Assembly (NCBI RefSeq): GCF_003946115.1 | Contig: NZ_RHOH01000001.1 | Location: forward strand, 248,001 to 312,000 | From: Lacticaseibacillus daqingensis | Lineage (GTDB): Bacteria > Bacillota > Bacilli > Lactobacillales > Lactobacillaceae | DNA: 64,000 nt | Reading direction: 5' to 3' | Shown here: one piece after another, positions 57,115 through 64,000 of the stretch | Layout: every line of letters begins with the position of its first letter | Numbering within the stretch: position 1 is the first letter of the stretch | Program-made: the position numbers and the translations under genes | The notes under the pieces: generated by a model | The model's database searches: none | Told to the model about the DNA's origin: nothing | What the model saw: the letters and a program-made list of their open reading frames with translations, nothing else

Positions 57115-60100
57115 ATGATGAAAAAACAATTACGTCGCCGTCATGACGCAACGATGACGGCTAAATTACGACTCAAACTCTACAAAGCCGGCAAACGCTG
57201 GGTAGTTGCGGGCATGACCACGGTCGCATTCGCGGCGGGCCTATCACTGACCAGTGGCCGCTTCGTTCAGGCCGATGAAGGTACCGCCCCAGTCGCGGCT
57301 GAAACCGGCGGCACTGACCAGGATGCGGGCGCCGCAACGCTTGCCACCCCAGCCGCGGGGGATCCGACTGCGGCGTCTAGTGACACGGTGAGCAGCGCCG
57401 CCTCGGCAGCGGCGACCGAACCCCCGGCAAGCGATGGGCCGACGGTGCCGCAGCCGGCGGCGGACACCGAAACGCCGGTTGCGGCGGCTGTGACACTGAC
57501 CAGTCGAATGGCAACGCCAACGGTGAACGTGGGCGCTACGGATGTTTTTGCCCTGAACTTCAATGTCACGGGGATCAAGACGAGTTACACGAACGCAACG
57601 CTCGTGATCCAGCTGTCATCGGGCGTTCGCTTGCAGGATGACCCCGGCACATTGACCCTGCGCGGCGTGACGCCGGTGTACGATGAAGCCGCGGGCACGC
57701 TGACGTACGATTTTGGTGCGCTCAGCAGTGGGCTGGCCACCCAGCTCGCGTTGCACCTGACGCCGGATAAGGCGCTGGTAGCTAACGGGGAAACGATCAC
57801 CGCCAGCGCCCAGTTTAGCGCAGATGGGCTGAGCCCGCAGACCACGCAGGCGACCGCGACTGCGGTGGCGGCGGCCCGAGCGGCGGTGACAAACGCGATT
57901 CTGAACATTGCCGCGGCGGATCCGGCCGTGACGCACGACAACCCGGCGCAGGGCGACACCGTGACGCTGGGGGCCGGCTACACGGTCAGCACCGCTGACG
58001 CCGGGGCGGGGCTGGTGGCGGAGGGCACCCCCATCACCATGACCTACACGCTGGCCAAAGGGTTGACCTATGGCGGCATGGCCACGGTTGACGGGTACCT
58101 CACGGATGCGCCGGTGGTGACCACGAACGCGGCCGGTGCGACCGTGCTGACCTGGACGCAGCCCGCAGGCGCTCGCGCGGCGCAACTGGCGGCGTCCGCC
58201 ACTTACAAGTACGCCTTCCTCGCCACGGTGGACGCGGATGTGGCGCTTTTTACCAGACTGGTGAACCCCGCGCAGCTGACGGCGCAGATGGCAGACGGGA
58301 CCACGTTCACGGCCAACGCGGTGAACGCGACCGTGATGATTTCGCCGGCCAATCCGACGGCCCCGGTGACGGCGGTTGGGGGGACTTGGCCGCTCAGCAG
58401 CTACGGTCCGGCGAACGGTGAGATGACCCTTAACACAGGAACGGGGAATGCGGACCCAACGGTGTACGCTGAAAGAGCGCCATTGCTGGCGACGACGAGC
58501 GTCATTTCGACCAGTTACTTTGGCATCGGGGTGTCGGATGCGGCCTATATGGCGCAAACGCAGGGCATGATCGACTACGTGGCCATGCATCAGCGGCTCA
58601 GTGCCGGGGAGACCCTGCAGCGGCTGGTCATTGGCCAGGCATACTATAATCCATCTGTTTCTGAAGCGAATCCGTTGTTCAACGAGGCTTCGTTTGGGCG
58701 GCTGACCCCTACCGGATACGCGCCGTTAACGACCTATCCGTACCTGACGCTGGCGGTCAAGTACGCGGGCGAGACGACCTACACCGTGCTTGAGACCAGG
58801 CTGAGAACCGATCAGACGTACACACTGACGCGCCAGGCGTTACTGGCGATGGGGCTTGACCCCGCGAAGACGGTTGTCGATGTGTACGCGTATTACCATT
58901 TAGACGCCGATGGGCAGGCGCTCCCTGATAACCCGGATGCCGTGATCCAAAGCACGACGCCAGGACCCGGGCAGGCTCCGGTCAGCAACTTTGATGTGAC
59001 GCAGGTGCCGGTCGACTCCGGTGCCCCTAATGGCCTGATGCAGACGTTCTCCTTTATCACATCGGTCGATCCCGGATTTGTGGGCACGATCACGCACCAA
59101 TTCCTACCGCAGTTGGCGTCGCGTTACGGCATTATCGGCACGCCGAGCGAGACGGTGATGGATCAGGTGAACGCCAACAACCCGACGAAGTTGCTGGGCA
59201 GGACCGATGCCACTAGGCTGTATTTGGCGGAAAAAACGGTGGAGGTCGTGCAAGCTGCCACCGATGTCACCCGCACCGTGGCGAGCATGCTCACGTTGGC
59301 GGATGGCGCAGGGGTCATGACCGTAGGCGCGCACCAGTTAGCCATTCAGCTCACGCTGGCCGACACATCGCAAGCTAACCTCGGGTTGCCTGATGCTGGG
59401 GCGACGACGTATGTGTTTTTGCCGGCGGGCGTGCAGTACGACCCGGCGACCACGCGCGCCGCTGACGGAGCCGCGGTCACCGTTGTCGCAACAGACTACC
59501 AAGGTAGCGGCCAGCAGCTCCTCCGCATCGACTGGGGCAAATCCGCGCAGCCGAGCAACTTTTTGCGTCCGGGTGAGGGAAAAGGGCTCACTCTCGGGAT
59601 TCAGGTGGCGGCCAATGCGGCCAGCGACCTGGTCTTTCAGTCGTACACGGACCTTGGCCCGGCCCCCTATACCGCGCCGGAGTCCGCCGACCCCGATGCC
59701 GCACAGGCCAATCGGCTCGTCGCAGACGCCGATGACCTGAACGGCAACGGGCAGACCACGGATTCGCTCCTTTACGCAACGGCGCGCATGCCGCTGCTCA
59801 AAACCAGCAAGCTCGACACCGTGGGCACGCCGTCCGAGACCCAAGTGGCGCCGGGCGCCACCGTGGTAATGGCGGTGGGCACGCGGGCCGAGACGGACGC
59901 GCAGCTCACGCAACTGGAGCTGATCGCCGCGCTGCCCAAGCCCGGCGACCTGGGGCTGACCACCAGTGACCCACGAGGCTCGGACTTCAGCCCAACACTG
60001 ACAGGTCCCGTGGTGTTACCCGTCGATTGGCAGGGCAAGGTCACCGTGGCGTATACCACCAGCACGGTAGCTGATCTCAGTGCGGCGACCTGGCTTGATG

Positions 60101-62439
60101 AAGCCGCGGCAGCCGCTGATTGGGGCGCGGTGACCGCTTTCCGGATCAGCTACGCGAATGCGGCTGAGCCGATCGCCGGTGGAGCCCAAACCGTCCAGTA
60201 CACGCTACAGGTCCCAATGCTTTACGCCGATGAAGCCGATGGCGGGGCGGCGCGATCGATGACCAGCACGTTCAGCGTCACGTCCAACGGGTTGGCCACC
60301 ACCGAACCGCAGGCGGTGCCGGTCGTGCTCGACCGGGTGCTGCAGGGAACCGTCTCCGTGACCCGAACCATCACGTATACCGGTGCTGATGCGCAGACCC
60401 CGGCGGCCATCGAGCAGGTGGTGACGTACGATTTTGTCACCAACGAAACGACCGGCACCACGGTGTACACCCCAACGGGCGCGTACGCTGAAGTACAATC
60501 GCCCGTCATCCTGGGCTACACGGTGGACCGCGCCAGTATTGCGGCACTGACGCCGACTGCGGTCACTTTTGACCAAGCCGACGATCCAAGCGTGCTACTC
60601 AGCGGGATCCAGGAGCTTGTGACCTACACGCGCCAGCCGAACACGATCTTCACGCCGACCAAGCCAGGGGAAGACACCGGCACAACGGTGACTGATCTGA
60701 CCCATGTGGTGACGATCACGGTGACCTATGGTGAGCCGGTTGGCGGCGACCCTGCGGTAAGCACTGTGACGTTCTACCGGACCGTTACGGTTGACCCGAC
60801 GATTGCCGTCGGCACGGCGGGGCATCTGACCTACAGCGCTTGGACCACTGATCCGGAGGGGGATGCCGCCAATGGCACTGCCACCGTGGCAGTGCCTGCG
60901 CTGGCTGACCTGAAAACGCCACTGGGCTACACCGCCAGCGTGACTACCACGCTGGATGGCGCGGCCGCAGGTGCCAACGATGCGCTCACGGTCGACGCCA
61001 GCAACACCGCGGTCGTGCGGCAGGTCACGTATGAACGCCAACCGGACACCATTTATACGCCAACCAAGCCCGGCGAGGAAACCGGCACCACGCGGGATGA
61101 CCTAGTGAAGGGGGTGGCGGTGACCGTCAACTACGGGGATCCCGTCAACCAAAGCGAGGACCAGTCGGTGACGTTCTACCGGACGGCCACGGTTGACCCA
61201 ACCATTGCCGTCGGCGCGGCGGGGCATCTGACCTACGGTACCTGGACCACCGATCCGGCAGGCGATGCCACGAAGGGGACGGCCACGGCAACCGTGGCGG
61301 CGCTGGCTGACCTGAAAACGCCGCTGGGCTACACCGCCAGCGTGACTACCACGCTGGATGGCGCGGCCGCAGGTGCCAACGATGCGCTCACGGTGACGGC
61401 GGCCAATGATACGGTGATTCGAACCGTGAGCTACGCGAAGCAGGCGACCGAAACCTTCACGCCAGATCAGCCCGGTGAGGAAACCGGCACGCAAGTCACC
61501 GATCTGACACATGTGGTCACGGTCACCGTGACCTATGGCGAGCTGGTCGGCGGCGACCCTGCGGTAAGCACCGTCACCTTCTATCGGACCGTGACGGTTG
61601 ACCCCGCGATCCCGGTGGGTGAGGCGGGTCACCTGACGTACAGTCCATGGACAACCGGGGCTAACGGTGATGCCGCGGCAGGCACCGCGACGGCGACGAT
61701 CGAGGCACTGGCAGACCTGAGGACCCCACTGGGCTATGTCGAACGCGTGACCTCGGCCGTGGACGGGCAAGCGACGGATGATAACCTTGCGATCGTGGTG
61801 ACGGCCGCCAACGCGACGGTGACGCGTGCAGTGAACTACACGCGGCAGCCGAACACGGTTTACACGCCGACCAAGCCGGGCGAGGAAGCGGGCACGACCG
61901 TGGCAGAGCTGACGCATGTGGTGACCATCACGGTCAACTACGGCGCGCCGGTGGGGAAAACCACAACGGCAACGCAGACGTTCTACCGGACGGCGACGAT
62001 CGACACAACCATTCCGAGCGGTGAGGTGGGCCACCTGGTCTACGGTGCTTGGACCACCGATCCGGAGGGGGATGCGACGCGTGGGCCAGCGACGGCAACC
62101 GTTGACGCGCTGACCGACCTGAGAACGCCAGTGGGCTACACCGCCGTCGTTGCGTCAATGCTGGACGGCCAAGCCGCGGCGGCGAACGCGGCCATTACGG
62201 TTTCGGCCGCCAACAGTACGGTGGCGCGCACGGTCACCTACGCGCAGACACCGGCGCCGGCGCCAACTGAGCCGAGCCCGGCACCAAGCAAGCACGGGCA
62301 GGGCGACCAGTCGCCAACCGGCAAGCCAGCGTTGCCGCAAACGGGCAACCAAGCCAATGGCGCCCTTGCGCTGCTGGGGCTGGCGCTCACGTCGCTCCTT
62401 GGCGGACTGACCGTGCTTAAGCGGCGCCGCAAGGCCTAA
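57115..62439 (+). CDS. Large four-repeat LPXTG adhesin
   Basis: A 1774-residue protein. ATG 57115 follows AGGGGGAAC. The signal has KLYKAGKRW (KxYKxGKxW) and cleaves near VQADE. After an Ala/Thr/Pro linker, residues about 130-1080 form several beta-rich units without a family I can name (for example SRMATPTVNVGATDVFALNF). A Mub-type unit begins at about 60350 (VSVTRTITYTG). Four repeats of about 135 residues follow, each with TPTKPGEETGT, TVNYG or TVTYG, VTFYRT and LGYTASV. LPQTG, a helix and KRRRKA end it. The likely role is adhesion. It is intact and monocistronic, directly upstream of pyruvate kinase. Confidence 0.82.
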   Translation: MMKKQLRRRHDATMTAKLRLKLYKAGKRWVVAGMTTVAFAAGLSLTSGRFVQADEGTAPVAAETGGTDQDAGAATLATPAAGDPTAASSDTVSSAASAAATEPPASDGPTVPQPAADTETPVAAAVTLTSRMATPTVNVGATDVFALNFNVTGIKTSYTNATLVIQLSSGVRLQDDPGTLTLRGVTPVYDEAAGTLTYDFGALSSGLATQLALHLTPDKALVANGETITASAQFSADGLSPQTTQATATAVAAARAAVTNAILNIAAADPAVTHDNPAQGDTVTLGAGYTVSTADAGAGLVAEGTPITMTYTLAKGLTYGGMATVDGYLTDAPVVTTNAAGATVLTWTQPAGARAAQLAASATYKYAFLATVDADVALFTRLVNPAQLTAQMADGTTFTANAVNATVMISPANPTAPVTAVGGTWPLSSYGPANGEMTLNTGTGNADPTVYAERAPLLATTSVISTSYFGIGVSDAAYMAQTQGMIDYVAMHQRLSAGETLQRLVIGQAYYNPSVSEANPLFNEASFGRLTPTGYAPLTTYPYLTLAVKYAGETTYTVLETRLRTDQTYTLTRQALLAMGLDPAKTVVDVYAYYHLDADGQALPDNPDAVIQSTTPGPGQAPVSNFDVTQVPVDSGAPNGLMQTFSFITSVDPGFVGTITHQFLPQLASRYGIIGTPSETVMDQVNANNPTKLLGRTDATRLYLAEKTVEVVQAATDVTRTVASMLTLADGAGVMTVGAHQLAIQLTLADTSQANLGLPDAGATTYVFLPAGVQYDPATTRAADGAAVTVVATDYQGSGQQLLRIDWGKSAQPSNFLRPGEGKGLTLGIQVAANAASDLVFQSYTDLGPAPYTAPESADPDAAQANRLVADADDLNGNGQTTDSLLYATARMPLLKTSKLDTVGTPSETQVAPGATVVMAVGTRAETDAQLTQLELIAALPKPGDLGLTTSDPRGSDFSPTLTGPVVLPVDWQGKVTVAYTTSTVADLSAATWLDEAAAAADWGAVTAFRISYANAAEPIAGGAQTVQYTLQVPMLYADEADGGAARSMTSTFSVTSNGLATTEPQAVPVVLDRVLQGTVSVTRTITYTGADAQTPAAIEQVVTYDFVTNETTGTTVYTPTGAYAEVQSPVILGYTVDRASIAALTPTAVTFDQADDPSVLLSGIQELVTYTRQPNTIFTPTKPGEDTGTTVTDLTHVVTITVTYGEPVGGDPAVSTVTFYRTVTVDPTIAVGTAGHLTYSAWTTDPEGDAANGTATVAVPALADLKTPLGYTASVTTTLDGAAAGANDALTVDASNTAVVRQVTYERQPDTIYTPTKPGEETGTTRDDLVKGVAVTVNYGDPVNQSEDQSVTFYRTATVDPTIAVGAAGHLTYGTWTTDPAGDATKGTATATVAALADLKTPLGYTASVTTTLDGAAAGANDALTVTAANDTVIRTVSYAKQATETFTPDQPGEETGTQVTDLTHVVTVTVTYGELVGGDPAVSTVTFYRTVTVDPAIPVGEAGHLTYSPWTTGANGDAAAGTATATIEALADLRTPLGYVERVTSAVDGQATDDNLAIVVTAANATVTRAVNYTRQPNTVYTPTKPGEEAGTTVAELTHVVTITVNYGAPVGKTTTATQTFYRTATIDTTIPSGEVGHLVYGAWTTDPEGDATRGPATATVDALTDLRTPVGYTAVVASMLDGQAAAANAAITVSAANSTVARTVTYAQTPAPAPTEPSPAPSKHGQGDQSPTGKPALPQTGNQANGALALLGLALTSLLGGLTVLKRRRKA
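60620..62250 (+). repeat. Four tandem coding repeats of about 405 bp
   Basis: Copies begin near 60620, 61029, 61431 and 61836. Copies 1 and 2 share long identical DNA (for example around 60913-60990 and 61315-61392), a sign of recent duplication or gene conversion. Confidence 0.85.
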
Positions 62440-62460
62440 GCACACACTTTTGACACAGAC

Positions 62461-62489
62461 GGGTTTCTCTTCGGAGGGACCTGTTTTTT
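62461..62489 (+). terminator. Terminator of the four-repeat adhesin
   Basis: GGGTTTCTC, tetraloop TTCG, GAGGGACCT pair throughout (with G-T pairs), then TTTTTT. Confidence 0.85.
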
Positions 62490-62541
62490 AGTGCGTCGTG
62501 GCGCCCATTAGCCGCAAATTTGACTGGTTTGCCTAAAATGT

Positions 62542-62570
62542 TTGTAAATGCTGTCAAAATTCCTTAAAAT
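62542..62570 (+). promoter_or_regulatory. Pyruvate kinase promoter
   Basis: TTGTAA (62542-62547), 17-base spacer, TAAAAT (62565-62570). It shows that pyk can be transcribed alone here, without an upstream pfkA gene. Confidence 0.65.
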
Positions 62571-62634
62571 TAAGTCGTGATGCTTATCACGCATTAGACG
62601 GCAAATTGCCACAACTATATGGAGGAATACAAGT

Positions 62635-64000
62635 ATGCGTAAGACGAAGATCGTCTCCACCTTGGGCCCTGCGTCCAACGATCTGGAAACGATTAAGGCG
62701 CTGATCGGCGCCGGTGCGAACATTTTCCGGTTCAACTTCTCTCATGGTGACCACGAAGAACAGCTTGGCCGCATGAACCTGGTGAAGCAGGCCATGAAAG
62801 AAACCGGCGTCAAGGTTGGTCTGATGCTCGACACGAAGGGTGCCGAGATCCGGACGACCGAAGTTGAAAACGACGGCAAGGTGGAATATGACAAGGGCGA
62901 CATGATCACCCTGACCATGAACACCGGTGCCAAGACCTACAAGGGTCACGTGGACATCACTTACGGTGGCCTTTACGATGACGTGAGCGTGGGTCACCAC
63001 GTGCTGTTCGATGATGGTCTTTTGGACACGGTCATTGTGGCGAAGGACGAAGAAGCCCACGCCCTTAAGCTCGAAGTCCAAAACCCAGCGATCCTGGGCT
63101 CCAAGAAGGGGGTCAACTCCCCAGGCGTTTCCCTTCAGCTGAAGGGGATCACCGAAAAGGATAAAGACGACATCCGCTTCGGGGTCAAGCAGGGCATCAA
63201 CTTCATCGCAGCGTCCTTCGTGCGTAAGACCAGCGACGTGCAAGAAATTCGCGACGTGCTGTCCGAAGTCGGTGGCGAAGACGTGCTTGTGATCCCAAAG
63301 ATCGAATCACAAGAAGGGATCGACAACACCGATGCCATCCTTGAGATGGCTGACGGGATCATGATTGCCCGTGGCGACATGGGGATCGAAATTCCTTACG
63401 AGGAAGTGCCTGCGGTTGAACAGATGCTCATCCACAAGTGCAACCTGGTCGGCAAGCCGGTCATCACCGCAACGCAGATGCTCGACTCCATGCAGGAAAA
63501 CCCACGCCCAACGCGTGCTGAAGTGACCGACGTGGCCTTTGCCGTGCTGCAGGGGACCGACGCCACCATGCTGTCCGGTGAATCCGCGAACGGGGACTAC
63601 CCGATCGAATCCGTCCACACCATGGCCGTGATCGACGAACGCGCCGACAAGATGCTGCCAAAGCACTCCCCAGTGCTGGAAGAGCTCAAGACGTCCGGTT
63701 CCATCACCACCACCACCGCGATCGCGGCGGTGACGGCGGCGGAACGCGTGAACGCCAAGGCCATCATTGCGCTGACTGCTAGCGGCTACACCGCCCGTCA
63801 GATTTCCCGCCTGAAGCCGGAAGCCCCGATCCTCGCCGTGACCTACGACGAACGCACTGCTTCTAGCCTGCTGCTTTCCTGGAACGTGACCCCAATGGTT
63901 CTGCCAAAGGGCGCCGACTACGAAAAGCTGGTTGCGGAAGCCGAAGCCAAGCTCGTTGAAGATGGCGCGCTGGCCAAGGGTGACGTAGTGGTCATCGTGG
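62635..64000 (+). CDS. pyk: Pyruvate kinase (3' end outside the window)
   Basis: The first 455 codons are present; the frame is open at the right edge. GGAGG lies eight bases before the ATG. MRKTKIVSTLGPAS opens domain A; FRFNFSHG and MLDTKGAEIRT bind substrate and metal; IPKIESQEGIDN holds the catalytic Lys, and MIARGDMGIE with ATQMLDSMQENPRPTRAEV the active-site loop. It makes pyruvate and ATP from phosphoenolpyruvate and ADP, the last step of glycolysis. Lactobacillus enzymes have an additional C-terminal PEP-utiliser-like domain, which would lie beyond the edge. The usual neighbour pfkA is not upstream here. Confidence 0.96.
   Translation, partial: MRKTKIVSTLGPASNDLETIKALIGAGANIFRFNFSHGDHEEQLGRMNLVKQAMKETGVKVGLMLDTKGAEIRTTEVENDGKVEYDKGDMITLTMNTGAKTYKGHVDITYGGLYDDVSVGHHVLFDDGLLDTVIVAKDEEAHALKLEVQNPAILGSKKGVNSPGVSLQLKGITEKDKDDIRFGVKQGINFIAASFVRKTSDVQEIRDVLSEVGGEDVLVIPKIESQEGIDNTDAILEMADGIMIARGDMGIEIPYEEVPAVEQMLIHKCNLVGKPVITATQMLDSMQENPRPTRAEVTDVAFAVLQGTDATMLSGESANGDYPIESVHTMAVIDERADKMLPKHSPVLEELKTSGSITTTTAIAAVTAAERVNAKAIIALTASGYTARQISRLKPEAPILAVTYDERTASSLLLSWNVTPMVLPKGADYEKLVAEAEAKLVEDGALAKGDVVVIV

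Overview
The window comes from a low-copy chromosomal region of a GC-rich member of the Lactobacillaceae. The signs are KxYKxGKxW-type signal peptides, LPQTG sortase anchors, MucBP/Mub repeats, WxL proteins, a TreR/trehalose operon with a cre box, and a pyruvate kinase of lactobacillus type. I do not name a species. I found no rRNA, tRNA, CRISPR array, insertion sequence or prophage gene.

Most of the DNA is a cell-surface island. Eight sortase-anchored proteins end in LPQTG: an L-type lectin/Mub adhesin (877-5237), a subtilisin-like envelope protease (5468-10490), a DUF285/BspA-repeat protein (11944-15096), a GH18 endo-beta-N-acetylglucosaminidase-like enzyme (15579-17234), a three-repeat MucBP-like protein (17413-18408), a second L-type lectin protein (32060-34312), a giant 2690-residue lactocepin-like protease (41737-49809) and a four-repeat adhesin (57115-62439). 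A WxL protein and its DUF916/DUF3324 partner (35974-37775) add a non-covalent surface complex. Together they look like equipment for binding mucus or glycans and for digesting protein and N-glycans at the cell surface. Five of them carry the KxYKxGKxW signal, and each of those five has an AT-rich upstream region that stands out against the GC-rich background.

Between the surface genes lie ordinary blocks. These are a ThrE exporter; a divergent trehalose-type operon (treR / treC - CelB-like PTS IIC - ChbG-like deacetylase); an acetyltransferase plus alpha-carbonic anhydrase; a YtrA-type regulator with an ABC transporter and two permeases; two small paralogous membrane peptides; a zinc-ribbon protein; a DUF4767-type lipoprotein; a zinc alcohol dehydrogenase; a bPH2-domain pair; a P-type Ca-type ATPase behind a leader terminator; a HAD phosphatase; and at the right edge pyruvate kinase.

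The intergenic regions hold the most unusual material. Two convergent small-ORF/antisense-RNA loci resemble type I toxin-antitoxin systems. The first (10891-11428) encodes a recognisable holin-like toxin peptide. The second (39946-40397) encodes an unrecognised 51-residue membrane peptide, yet shares an identical 18-base promoter element at the same distance from its -10 box. There is also a hairpin-forming repeat in three copies, a parS-like palindrome, a duplicated membrane-protein gene flanking the giant protease, and a 16-base palindromic repeat in two copies.

Three genes are interrupted by single-base shifts in G runs (near 1280, 5945 and 51165). This may be true pseudogenisation or homopolymer sequencing error, and it decides whether two of the large surface proteins are made.
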